The notes under the pieces were generated by a model. The model saw nothing but the letters and a program-made list of their open reading frames with translations. It had not been told where the DNA came from and made no database searches. The translations under genes and the position numbers were made by a program. Positions 1-10,390 of a stretch of 64,000 nucleotides of DNA are shown here, piece after piece (positions within the stretch are counted from its first letter, which is position 1; each line of letters starts with the position of its first letter). The stretch is taken from the NCBI RefSeq assembly GCF_051014685.1, contig NW_027478531.1, positions 744,001-808,000 of the forward strand, read 5' to 3'. The stretch is from Ptiloglossa arizonensis (taxonomy: Eukaryota > Arthropoda > Insecta > Hymenoptera > Colletidae).

Positions 1-175
1 GATGCTCGAAACGAATAACTGGAACGGACTAGGGGAAAACTACACATATCGTTGTAATCGGGCTAGTTTCTACTTTCAGATGCAACAGAAATTTTGCGGA
101 TTGGTCGATCCGTTCGCGAGATATGGCAGTTTGGACGTAAGAAACGCTTGAGAAACTCAAAATTTTCGCAGTTCT
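1..175 (+). repeat. Reference satellite monomer (left orientation), 175 bp
   Basis: First complete unit in the window. In order it holds GATGCTCGAAACG, a CTAGGGGAAAA block, the variable box (here CTACACATATC), GTAATCGGGC, TTTCTACTTTCAGATGCAAC, AGAAATTTTGCGGATT, the near-palindromic centre, CGTTCGCGAGATATGGCAG, the variable dinucleotide, GAAACGCTT and AAAATTTTCGCAGTTCT. The next unit starts at 176. A 175-bp unit is close to one nucleosome plus linker, a size seen in many centromeric satellites (alpha satellite is about 171 bp). Since 175 is not a multiple of 3, any reading frame shifts at every monomer, which argues against coding function. Confidence 0.95.
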
Positions 176-446
176 GATGCTCGAAACGAATAACTAGAAC
201 GGCCTAGTGGAAAAGTGCGCATACCGTTGTAATCGGGCGAGTTTCTACTTTCAGATGCGACAGAAATTTTGCGGATTGGTCGATCCGTTCGCGAGATATG
301 GCAGTTTGGAGATAAGAAACGCTTGAGAAACTCAAAATTTTCGCAGTCCTGATGCTCGAAACGAATAACTAGAACCGCCTAGGGGAAAAGTGCGCATACC
401 GTTGTAGTCGGGCGAGTTTCTACTTTCAGATGCAACACAAATTTTG

Positions 447-462
447 CGGATTGATCAATCCG
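447..462. repeat. 16-bp palindrome at the monomer centre (left-arm example)
   Basis: CGGATTGATCAATCCG reads the same on both strands and contains TGATCA. It is present in many monomers of both arms; in the others a single change to GACCAAT (or GGTCAAT on the opposite strand) breaks the symmetry. Perfect short palindromes in satellites have been proposed as protein-binding or cruciform-forming sites; no such function is shown here. Confidence 0.9.
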
Positions 463-1530
463 TTCGCGGGATATGGCAGTTTGGAGATAAGAAACGCTTG
501 AGAAACTCAAAATTTTCGCAGTTCTGATGCTCGAAACGAATGACTAGATCGGCCTAGGGGAGAAGTACGCATACCGTTGTAATCGGGCGAGTTTCTACTT
601 TCAGATGCAACAGAAATTTTGCGGATTGATCAATCCGTTCGCGAGATATGGCAGTTTGGAGATAAGGAACGCTTTAGAAACTCAAAATTTTCGCAGTTCT
701 GATGCTCGAAACGAATAACTAGAACGGCCCAGGGGAAAAGTGCGCTTACCGTCGTAATCGGGCGAGTTTCTACTTTCAAATGCAACAGAAATTTTGCGGA
801 TTGATCAATCCGTTCGCGAGATATGGCAGTTTGGAGATAACGAACGCTTTAGAAACTCAAAATTTTCGCAGTTCTGATGCTCGAAACGAATAACTAGAAC
901 GGCCCAGGGGAAAAGTGCGCATACCGTCATAATCGGGCGAGTTTCTGCTTTCAAATGCAACAGAAATTTTGCGGATTGGTCAATCCGTTCGCGAGATATG
1001 GCAGTTTGGAGGTAAGAAACGCTTCAGAAACTCAACATTTTCGCAGTTCTGATGCTCGAAACGAATAACTGGAACGGACTAGGGGAAAACTACACATATC
1101 GTTGTAATCGGGCTAGTTTCTACTTTCAGATGCAACAGAAATTTTGCAGATTGGTCAATCCGTTCGCGAGATATGGCAATTTGGAGATAAGAAACGCTTT
1201 AGAAACTTAAAATTTTCGCAGTTCTGATGCTGGAAACGAATAACTAGAACCGCCTAGGGGAAAAGTGCGCATACCGTTGTAATCGGGCGAGTTTCTACTT
1301 TCAGATGCAGCAGAAATTTTGCGGATTGATCAATCCGTTCGCGAGATATGGCAGTTTGGATATAAGGAACGCTTTAGAAACTCAAAATTTTCGCAGTTCT
1401 GGTGCTCGAAACGAATAACTAGAACGGCCCAGGGGAAAAGTGCGAATACCGTCGTAATCGGGCGAGTTTCTACTTTCAAATGCAACAGAAATTTTGCGGA
1501 TTGATCAATCCGTTCGCGAGATATGGCAGT

Positions 1531-4500
1531 TTAGAGATAAGAAACGCTTGAGCAACTCAAAATTTTCGCAGTTCTGATGCTCGGAACGAATGACTAGAAC
1601 GGCCTAGGGGAGAAGTACGCATACCGTTGTAATCGGGCGAGTTTCTACTTTCAGATGCAACAGAAATTTTGCGGATTGATCAATCCGTTCGCGAGATATG
1701 GCAGTTTGGAAATAAGGAACGCTTTAGAAACTCAAAATTTTCGCAGTTCTGATGCTCGAAACGAATAACTAGAACGGCCTAGGGGAAAAGTGCGCATACC
1801 GTTGTAATCGGGCGAGTTTCTACTTTCAGATGCAACAGATATTTTGCGGATTGATCAATCCGTTCGCGAGATATGGCAGTTTGGAGATAACGAACGCTTT
1901 AGAAACTCAAAATTTTCGCAGTTCTGATGCTCGAAACGAATGACTAGAACGGCGTAGGGGAGAAGTACGCATACCGTTGTAATCGGGCGACTTTCTACTT
2001 TCAGATGCAACAGAAATTTTGCGGATTGATCAATCCGTTCGCGAGATATGGCAGTTTGGATATAAGGAACGCTTTAGAAACTCAAAATTTTCGCAGTTCT
2101 GATGCTCGAAACGAATAACTAGAACGGCCTAGGGGAAGAGTGCGCATACCGTTGTAATCGGGCGAGTTTCTACTTTCAGATGCAACAGAAATTTTGCGGA
2201 TTGATCAATCCGTTCGCGAGATATGGCAGTTTGGAGATAACGAACGCTTTAGAAACTCAAAATTTTCGCAGTTCTGATGCTCGAAACGAATAACTAGAAC
2301 GGCCCAGGGGAAAAGTGCGCATACCGTCATAATCGGGCGAGTTTCTGCTTTCAAATGCAACAGAAATTTTGCGGATTGGTCAATCCGTTCGCGAGATATG
2401 GCAGTTTGGAGGTAAGAAACGCTTCAGAAACTCAACATTTTCGCAGTTCTGATGCTCGAAACGAATAACTGGAACGGACTAGGGGAAAACTACACATATC
2501 GTTGTAATCGGGCTAGTTTCTACTTTAAGATGCAACAGAAATTTTGCGGATTGATCAATCCGTTCGCGAGATATGGCAGTTTGGCGATAACGAACGCTTT
2601 AGAAACTCAAAATTTTCGCAGTTCTGATGCTCGAAACGAATGACTAGAACGGCCTAGGGGAGAAGTACGCATACCGTTGTAATCGGGCGAGTTTCTACTT
2701 TCAGATGCAACAGAAATTTTGCGGATTGATCAATCCGTTCGCGAGATATGGCAGTTTGGAAGTAAGAAACGCTTGAGAAACTCAAAATTTTCGCAGTTCT
2801 GATGCTCGAAACGAATAACTAGAACGGCCTAGGGGAAAAGTGCGCATACCGTTGTAATCGGGCGAGTTTCTACTTTAAGATGCAACAGAAATTTTGCGGA
2901 TTGATCAATCCGTTCGCGAGATATGGCAGTTTGGAGATAACGAGCGCTTTAGAAATTCAAAATTTTCGCAGTTCCGATGCTCGAAACGAATAACCAGAAC
3001 GGCCCAGGGGAAAAGTGCGCATACCGTCGTAATCGGGCGAGTTTCTGCTTTCAAATGCAACAGAAATTTTGCGGATTGGTCAATCCGTTCGCGAGATATG
3101 GCAGTTTGGAGGTAAGAAACGCTTGAGAAACTCAAAATTTTCGCAGTTCTGATGCTCGAAACGAATAACTGGAACGGTCTAGGGGAAAACTACACATAGC
3201 GTTGTAATCGGGCGAGATTCTACTTTCAGATGCAACAGAAATCATGCAGATTGGTCAATCCGTTCGCGAGATATGGCCGTTTGGATGTAAGAAACGCTTG
3301 AGAAACTCAAAATTTTCGCAGTTCTGATGCTCGAAACGAATAACTAGAACGGCCTAGGGGAAAAGTACGCATACCGTTGTAATCGGGCGAGATTCTACTT
3401 TCAGATGCAACAGAAATTTTGCGGATTGATCAATCCGTTCGCGAGATATGGCAGTTTAGAGATAAGAAACGCTTGAGCAACTCAAAATTTTCGCAGTTCT
3501 GATGCTCGGAACGAATGACTAGAACGGCCTAGGGGAGAAGTACGCATACCGTTGTAATCGGGCGAGTTTCTACTTTCAGATGCAACAGAAATTTTGCGGA
3601 TTGATCAATCCGTTCGCGAGATATGGCAGTTTGGAAATAAGGAACGCTTTAGAAACTCAAAATTTTCGCAGTTCTGATGCTCGAAACGAATAACTAGAAC
3701 GGCCCAGGGGAAAAGTGCGCATACCGTTGTAATCGCGCGAGTTTCTACTTTCAGATGCAACAGAAATTTTGCGGATTGATCAATCCGTTCGCGAGATATG
3801 GCAGTTTGGAGATAACGAACGCTTTAGAAACTCAAAATTTTCGCAGTTCTGATGCTCGAAACGAATGACTAGAACGGCCCAGAGGAAAATTGCGCATACC
3901 GTTGTAATCGGGCGAGTTTCTACTTTCAGATGCAACAGAAATTTTGCGGATTGATCAATCCGTTCGCGAGATATGGCAGTTTGGATATAAGGAACGCTTT
4001 AGAAACTCAAAATTTTCGCAGTTCTGGTGCTCGAAACGAATAACTAGAACGGCCCAGGGGAAAAGTGCGAATACCGTCGTAATCGGGCGAGTTTCTGCTT
4101 TCAAATGCAACAGAAATTTTGCGGATTGGTCAATCCGTTCGCGAGATATGGCAGTTTGGAGGTAAGAAACGCTTCAGAAACTCAACATTTTCGCAGTTCT
4201 GATGCTCGGAACGAATGACTAGAACGGCCTAGGGGAGAAGTACGCATACCGTTGTAATCGGGCGAGTTTCTACTTTCAGATGCAACAGAAATTTTGCGGA
4301 TTGATCAATCCGTTCGCGAGATATGGCAGTTTGGAAATAAGGAACGCTTTAGAAACTCAAAATTTTCGCAGTTCTGATGCTCGAAACGAATAACTAGAAC
4401 GGCCCAGGGGAAAAGTGCGCATACCGTTGTAATCGCGCGAGTTTCTACTTTCAGATGCAACAGAAATTTTGCGGATTGATCAATCCGTTCGCGAGATATG

Positions 4501-5815
4501 GCAGTTTGGAGATAACGAACGCTTTAGAAACTCAAAATTTTCGCAGTTCTGATGCTCGAAACGAATGACTAGAACGGCCCAGAGGAAAATTGCGCATACC
4601 GTTGTAATCGGGCGAGTTTCTACTTTCAGATGCAACAGAAATTTTGCGGATTGATCAATCCGTTCGCGAGATATGGCAGTTTGGATATAAGGAACGCTTT
4701 AGAAACTCAAAATTTTCGCAGTTCTGGTGCTCGAAACGAATAACTAGAACGGCCCAGGGGAAAAGTGCGAATACCGTCGTAATCGGGCGAGTTTCTGCTT
4801 TCAAATGCAACAGAAATTTTGCGGATTGGTCAATCCGTTCGCGAGATATGGCAGTTTGGAGGTAAGAAACGCTTCAGAAACTCAACATTTTCGCAGTTCT
4901 GATGCTCGGAACGAATGACTAGAACGGCCTAGGGGAGAAGTACGCATACCGTTGTAATCGGGCGAGTTTCTACTTTCAGATGCAACAGAAATTTTGCGGA
5001 TTGATCAATCCGTTCGCGAGATATGGCAGTTTGGAAATAAGGAACGCTTTAGAAACTCAAAATTTTCGCAGTTCTGATGCTCGAAACGAATAACTAGAAC
5101 GGCCTAGGGGACAAGTGCGCATACCGTTGTAATCGCGCGAGTCTCTACTTTCAGATGCAACAGAAATTTTGCGGATTGATCAATCCGTTCGCGAGATATG
5201 GCAGTTTGGAGATAACGAACGCTTTAGAAACTCAAAATTTTCGCAGTTCTGATGCTCGAAACGAATAACTAGAACGGCCTAGGGGAAAAGTACGCATACC
5301 GTTGTAATCGGGCGAGATTCTACTTTCAGATGCAACAGAAATTTTGCGGATTGATCAATCCGTTCGCGAGATATGGCAGTTTAGAGATAAGAAACGCTTG
5401 AGCAACTCAAAATTTTCGCAGTTCTGATGCTCGGAACGAATGACTAGAACGGCCTAGGGGAGAAGTACGCATACCGTTGTAATCGGGCGAGTTTCTACTT
5501 TCAGATGCAACAGAAATTTTGCGGATTGATCAATCCGTTCGCGAGATATGGCAGTTTGGAAATAAGGAACGCTTTAGAAACTCAAAATTTTCGCAGTTCT
5601 GATGCTCGAAACGAATAACTAGAACGGCCCAGGGGAAAAGTGCGCATACCGTTGTAATCGCGCGAGTTTCTACTTTCAGATGCAACAGAAATTTTGCGGA
5701 TTGATCAATCCGTTCGCGAGATATGGCAGTTTGGAGATAACGAACGCTTTAGAAACTCAAAATTTTCGCAGTTCTGATGCTCGAAACGAATGACTAGAAC
5801 GGCCCAGGGGAAAAG
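1531..5815 (+). repeat. 11-monomer higher-order repeat (1,925 bp), about 2.2 copies
   Basis: A rare variant pair marks each copy: TTAGAGATAAG (instead of TTGGAGATAAG) followed by TTGAGCAACTC, and then GATGCTCGGAACGAATGAC at the start of the next monomer. TTAGAG lies at 1531, 3456 and 5381 and GATGCTCGGAACG at 1576, 3501 and 5426, exactly 1,925 bp apart each time. The copies are not uniform: the second contains a later 4-monomer amplification (3487-5104). The end of the third copy is approximate. Confidence 0.75.
3487..5104 (+). repeat. Perfect 700-bp (4-monomer) tandem repeat, about 2.3 copies
   Basis: Positions 3501-4200 and 4201-4900 are identical base for base in my line-by-line comparison. 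The identity continues with the same 700-bp period to about 5104, where GGCCCAGGGG becomes GGCCTAGGGG. The four monomers begin GATGCTCGGAACG, GATGCTCGAAACGAATAAC, GATGCTCGAAACGAATGAC and GGTGCTCG and have distinct dinucleotides (AA, GA, TA, GG). Perfect identity among monomers that otherwise differ from one another indicates a very recent duplication, or an assembly copy-number error. Confidence 0.92.
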
Positions 5816-5950
5816 TGCGCTTACCGTCGTAATCGGGCGAGTTTCTACTTTCAAATACAACAGAAATTTTGCGGATTGGTCAATCCGTTCGCGAGATATG
5901 GCAGTTTGGAGGTAAGAAACGCTTGAGAAACTCAACATTTTCGCAGTTCT

Positions 5951-7552
5951 GATGCTCGAAACGAATAACTGGAACGGACTAGGGGAAAACTACACATATC
6001 GTTGTAATCGGGCTAGTTTCTACTTTCAGATGCAACAGAAATTTTGCGGATTGGTCGATCCGTTCGCGAGATATGGCAGTTTGGACGTAAGAAACGCTTG
6101 AGAAACTCAAAATTTTCGCAGTTCTGATGCTCGAAACGAATAACTAGAACGGCCTAGTGGAAAAGTGCGCATACCGTTGTAATCGGGCGAGTTTCTACTT
6201 TCAGATGCGACAGAAATTTTGCGGATTGGTCGATCCGTTCGCGAGATATGGCAGTTTGGAGATAAGAAACGCTTGAGAAACTCAAAATTTTCGCAGTCCT
6301 GATGCTCGAAACGAATAACTAGAACCGCCTAGGGGAAAAGTGCGCATACCGTTGTAGTCGGGCGAGTTTCTACTTTCAGATGCAACAGAAATTTTGCGGA
6401 TTGATCAATCCGTTCGCGGGATATGGCAGTTTGGAGATAAGAAACGCTTGATAACTCAAAATTTTCGCAGTTCTGATGCTCGAAACGAATGACTAGATCG
6501 GCCTAGGGGAGAAGTACGCATACCGTTGTAATCGGGCGAGTTTCTACTTTCAGATGCAACAGAAATTTTGCGGATTGATCAATCCGTTCGCGAGATATGG
6601 CAGTTTGGAGATAAGGAACGCTTTAGAAACTCAAAATTTTCGCAGTTCTGATGCTCGAAACGAATAACTAGAACGGCCCAGGGGAAAAGTGCGCTTACCG
6701 TCGTAATCGGGCGAGTTTCTACTTTCAAATGCAACAGAAATTTTGCGGATTGATCAATCCGTTCGCGAGATATGGCAGTTTGGAGATAACGAACGCTTTA
6801 GAAACTCAAAATTTTCGCAGTTCTGATGCTCGAAACGAATAACTAGAACGGTCCAGGGGAAAAGTGCGCATACCGTCATAATCGGGCGAATTTCTGCTTT
6901 CAAATGCAACAGAAATTTTGCGGATTGGTCAATCCGTTCGCGAGATATGGCAGTTTGGAGGTAAGAAACGCTTCAGAAACTCAACATTTTCGCAGTTCTG
7001 ATGCTCGAAACGAATAACTGGAACGGACTAGGGGAAAACTACACATATCGTTGTAATCGGGCTAGTTTCTACTTTCAGATGCAACAGAAATTTTGCAGAT
7101 TGGTCAATCCGTTCGCGAGATATGGCAATTTGGAGATAAGAAACGCTTTAGAAACTTAAAATTTTCGCAGTTCTGATGCTCGAAACGAATAACTAGAACC
7201 GCCTAGGGGAAAAGTGCGCATACCGTTGTAATCGGGCGAGTTTCTACTTTTAGATGCAACAGAAATTTTGCGGATTGGTCAATCCGTTCGCGAGATATGG
7301 CAGTTTGGAGGTAAAAAACGCTTGAGAAAGTCAAAATTTTCGCAGGTCTGATGCTCGACACGAATAACTAGAACGGCCTAGGGGGAAAAGTGCGCATACC
7401 GTTGTAATCGGGCGAGTTTCTACTTTCAGATGCAGCAGAAATTTTGCGGATTGATCAATCCGTTCGCGAGATATGGCAGTTTGGATATAAGGAACGCTTT
7501 AGAAACTCAAAATTTTCGCAGTTCTGGTGCTCGAAACGAATAACTAGAACGG
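5951..7552 (+). repeat. Left-arm duplicated block, copy 2, cut by the gap
   Basis: Second copy of the block at 1-1427, with the same rare variants in the same order, a 1-base deletion near 6451 and one additional monomer at about 7176-7430. The copy is still matching when the N gap begins: 7526-7552 corresponds to 1401-1427. The missing bases at the left edge of the gap may therefore continue like 1428 onward; this is an inference. Confidence 0.85.
7176..7430 (+). repeat. Extra, right-arm-like monomer next to the gap
   Basis: Relative to copy 1 of the duplicated block, one additional monomer length lies here. It carries TTTTAGATGCAAC and GCTCGACACG, variants I saw nowhere else in the left arm but which are common in the right arm (as ATCTAAAAG and CGTGTCGAGC). 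It also has several private oddities: GGTAAAAAACG, GAGAAAGTC, CGCAGGTCTG and a five-G run near 7381. It may be a real recombinant monomer or a low-quality contig end. Confidence 0.6.
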
Positions 7553-7652
7553 NNNNNNNNNNNNNNNNNNNNNNNNNNNNNNNNNNNNNNNNNNNNNNNN
7601 NNNNNNNNNNNNNNNNNNNNNNNNNNNNNNNNNNNNNNNNNNNNNNNNNNNN
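7553..7652. other. Assembly gap of exactly 100 N
   Basis: One hundred consecutive N. This round number is commonly used in assemblies as a placeholder for a gap of unknown size, so the true distance between the arms is not known. The left side stops 27 bases into a monomer. The right side starts at CAGAACTGCG, the reverse complement of the CGCAGTTCTG found at left-arm monomer junctions. Satellite orientation is opposite on the two sides. Any apparent open reading frame across the gap (for example 7444-7800) is meaningless. Confidence 0.99.
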
Positions 7653-10390
7653 CAGAACTGCGAAAATTTTGAGTTTGTCAAGCGTTTCTTACCTCCAAAC
7701 TGTCATATCTCGCGAACGGATTGACCAATCCGCAAAATTTCTGTTGCATCTAAAAGTAGAAACTCGCCCGATTACAACGGTATGCGCACTTTTCCCCTAG
7801 GCGGTTCTAGTTATTCGTTTCGAGCATCAGAACTGCGAAAATTTTGAGTTTCTCAAGCCTTTCTTATCTCCAAACTGCCATATCTCGCGAACGGATTGAT
7901 CAATCCGCAAAATTTCTGTTGCATCTGAAAGTAGAAACTCGCCCGATTACAACGGTATGCGCACTTTTCCCCTAGGCGGTTCTAGTTATTCGTTTCGTGC
8001 ATCAGAACTGCGAAAATGTTGAGTTTCTCAAGCGTTTCTTACCTCCAAACTGTCATATCTTGCGAACGGATTGACCAATCCGCAAAATTTCTGTTGCATC
8101 TGAAAGTAGAAACTCGCCCGATTACAACGGTAGGTATAGTTTTCCCCTAGGCCGTTCTAGTTATTCGTGTCGAGCATCAGAACTGCGAAAATTTTGAGTT
8201 TCTCAAGCGTTTCTTATTTCCAAACTGCCATATCTCGCGAACGGATTGATCAATCCGCAAAATTTCTGTTGCATCTGAAAGTAGAAACTCGCCCGATTAC
8301 AACGGTATGCGCACTTTTCCCCTAGGCGGTTCTAGTTATTCGTTTCGTGCATCAGAACTGCGAAAATGTTGAGTTTCTCAAGCGTTTCTTACCTCCAAAC
8401 TGCCATATCTCGTGAACGGATTGACCAATCCGCAAAATTTCTGTTGCATCTGAAAGTAGAAACTCGCCCGATTACAACGGTATGCGCACTTTTCCCCTAG
8501 GCCGTTCTAGTTATTCGTGTCGAGCATCAGAACTGCGAAAATTTTGAGTTTCTCAAGCGTTTCTTATTTCCAAACTGCCATATCTCGCGAACGGATTGAT
8601 CAATCCGCAAAATTTCTGTTGCATCTGAAAGTAGAAGCTCGCCCGATTACAACGGTATGCGCACTTTTCCCCTAGGCCGTTCTAGTTATTCGTGTCGAAT
8701 ATCAGAACTGCGAAAATTTTGAGTTTCTCAAGCGTTTCTTATCTCCAAACTGCCATATGTCGCGAACGGATTGATCAATCCGCAAAATTTCTGTTGCATC
8801 TGAAAGTAGAAACTCGCCCGATTACAACGCTATGCGCACTTTTCCCCTAGGCGGTTCTAGTTATTCGTTTCGAGCATCAGAACTGCGAAAATTTTGAGTT
8901 TCTCAAGCGTTTCTTACCTCCAAACTGCCATATCTCGCGAACGGATTGACCAATCCACAAAATTTCTGTTGCATCTGAAAGTAGAAACTCGCCCGATTAC
9001 AACGGTAGGTGTAGTTTTCCCATAGGCCGTTCTAGTTATTCGTTTCGAGCATCAGAACTGCGAAAATTTTGAGTTTCTCAAGCGTTTCTTACCTCCAAAC
9101 TGTCATATCTCGCGAACGGATTGACCAATCCGCAAAATTTCTGTTGCATCTGAAAGTAGAAACTCGCCCGATTACAACGGTAGGTATAGTTTTCCCCTAG
9201 GCCGTTCTAGTTATTCGTTTCGAGCATCAGAACTGCGTAAATTTTGAGATTCTCAAGCGTTTCTTACCTCCAAACTGCCATATCTCGCGAACGGATTGAC
9301 AAATCCGCAAAATTTCTGTTGCATCTGAAAGTAGAAACTCGCCCGATTACAACGCTATGCGCACTTTTCCCCTAGGCGGTTCTAGTTATTCGTTTCGAGC
9401 ATCAGAACTGCGTAAATTTTGAGATTCTCAAGCGTTTCTTACCTCCAAACTGCCATATCTCGCGAACGGATTGACAAATCCGCAAAATTTCTGTTGCATC
9501 TGAAAGTAGAAACTCGCCCGATTACAACGGTATGCGCACTTTTCCCCTAGGCCGTTCTAGTTATTCGTGTCGAGCATCAGAACTGCGAAAATTTTGAGTT
9601 TCTCAAGCGTTTCTTATTTCCAAACTGCCATATCTCGCGAACGAATTGATCAATCCGCAAAATTTCTGTTGCATCTGAAAGTAGAAACTCGCCCGATTAT
9701 AACGGTATGCGCACTTTTCCCCTAGGCCGTTCTAGTTATTCGTGTCGAGCATCAGAACTGCGAAAATTTTGAGTTTCTCAAGCGTTTCTTATCTCCAAAC
9801 TGCCATATGTCGCGAAAGGATTGATCAATCCGCAAAATTTCTGTTGCATCTGAAAGTAGAAACTCGCCCGATTACAACGCTATGCGCACTTTTCCCCTAG
9901 GCGGTTCTAGTTATTCGTATCGAGCATCAGAAATGCGAAAATTTTGAGTTTCTCAAGCGTTTCTTATCTCCAAACTGCCATATCTCGCGAACGGATTGAC
10001 CAATCAGCAAAATTTCTGTTGCATCTGAAAGTAGAAACTCGCCCGATTACAACGGTAGGTGTAGTTTTCCCCTAGGCCGTTCTAGTTATTCGTTTCGAGC
10101 ATCAGAACTGCGAAAATTTTGAGTTTCTCAAGCGTTTCTTACATCCAAACTGCCATATCTCGCGAACGGATTGACCAATCCGCAAAATTTCTGTTGCATC
10201 TGAAAGTAGAAACTCGCCCGATTACAACGGTATGCGCACTTTTCCCCTAGACCGTTCTAGTTATTCGTGTCGAGCATCAGAACTGCGAAAATTTTGAGCT
10301 TCTCAAGCGTTTCTTACCTCCAAACTGCCATATCTCGCGAACGGATTGACCAATCCGCAAAATTTCTGTTGCATCTGAAAGTTAGAAACT
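7653..10390 (-). repeat. 18-monomer block, copy 1
   Basis: Matches 10804-13540 with an offset of 3,151 bp at the start, becoming 3,150 bp beyond the extra T near 10382. Shared rare variants in order are TTTGTCAAGCG with CTAAAAG, CTCAAGCCTTTC, CGTGCATCAG with AAAATGTTG, ATCTTGCGAAC, GTAGAAGCTC, GTGTCGAATATCAG, ATATGTCGCG, CCCATAGG, two adjacent GCGTAAATTTTGAGATTC monomers, and GAGCTTCTC. After the extra T the two copies take different paths. Confidence 0.85.
7892..7907. repeat. 16-bp palindrome at the monomer centre (right-arm example)
   Basis: Same CGGATTGATCAATCCG as in the left arm. Because it is palindromic, this element looks identical in the two oppositely oriented arms. Confidence 0.9.

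Larger units (their letters stand above)
1..1427 (+). repeat. Left-arm duplicated block, copy 1
   Basis: About eight monomers that recur at 5951-7552. Shared rare variants in the same order include GGACTAGGGGAAAACTACAC, GGCCTAGTGG, CGCAGTCCTG, GTAGTCGGG, CGCGGGATATGG, and GCAATTTGG followed by AACTTAAAATT. The offset is 5,950 bp (34 monomers) at the start but 6,125 bp (35 monomers) by 1301, because the second copy holds one extra monomer. Differences seen include CAACACAAA here against CAACAGAAA in copy 2, and GCTGGAAACG near 1230 against GCTCGAAACG. Confidence 0.85.
1..7552 (+). repeat. Left arm of 175-bp satellite array, about 43 monomers
   Basis: Uninterrupted head-to-tail satellite with a 175-bp period. 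The phase marker GATGCTCGAAACG falls at 1, 176, 351, 526 and so on, and still at 5951, exactly 34 periods from the start. The phase moves only twice: a 1-base deletion near 6451 and a 1-base insertion near 7381 (five G instead of four). Monomers differ mainly at recurring variant positions: GTGCGCATAC versus CTACACATAT, TTGATCAATCC versus TTGGTCAATCC, and a dinucleotide in TTGGANNTAAG. No non-satellite sequence is present. The array continues past base 1 and stops at the N gap. Strand + here simply names the orientation opposite to the right arm. Satellite status is seen directly; a centromeric or pericentromeric role is inference. Confidence 0.98.

Noticed and set aside
111..128. CENP-B box in the monomer
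   Set aside because: The stretch GTTCGCGAGATATGGCA matches 7 of the 9 fixed bases of the core NTTCGNNNNANNCGGGN pattern, but the CGGG part reads TGGC. Without the full core I would not call a CENP-B site, though an unrelated binding protein could exist.
1319..5938. Short open reading frames of 61-77 codons on both strands of the left arm (for example 1319-1504, 2452-2643, 2894-3115, 3944-4165, 4644-4865, 5705-5938)
   Set aside because: They are the same satellite sequence read in different frames. The 175-bp unit shifts frame at every monomer, the frames on opposite strands overlap each other, and no domain or codon pattern suggests a protein.
7526..7662. Hairpin made by CGCAGTTCTG and CAGAACTGCG around the gap
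   Set aside because: These sequences occur in every monomer of the respective arm, so pairing across the gap follows from the orientation flip and is not a separate element.
7444..7800. Apparent 118-codon open frame crossing the gap
   Set aside because: Its middle is 100 N. It simply joins left-arm and right-arm satellite through the gap.
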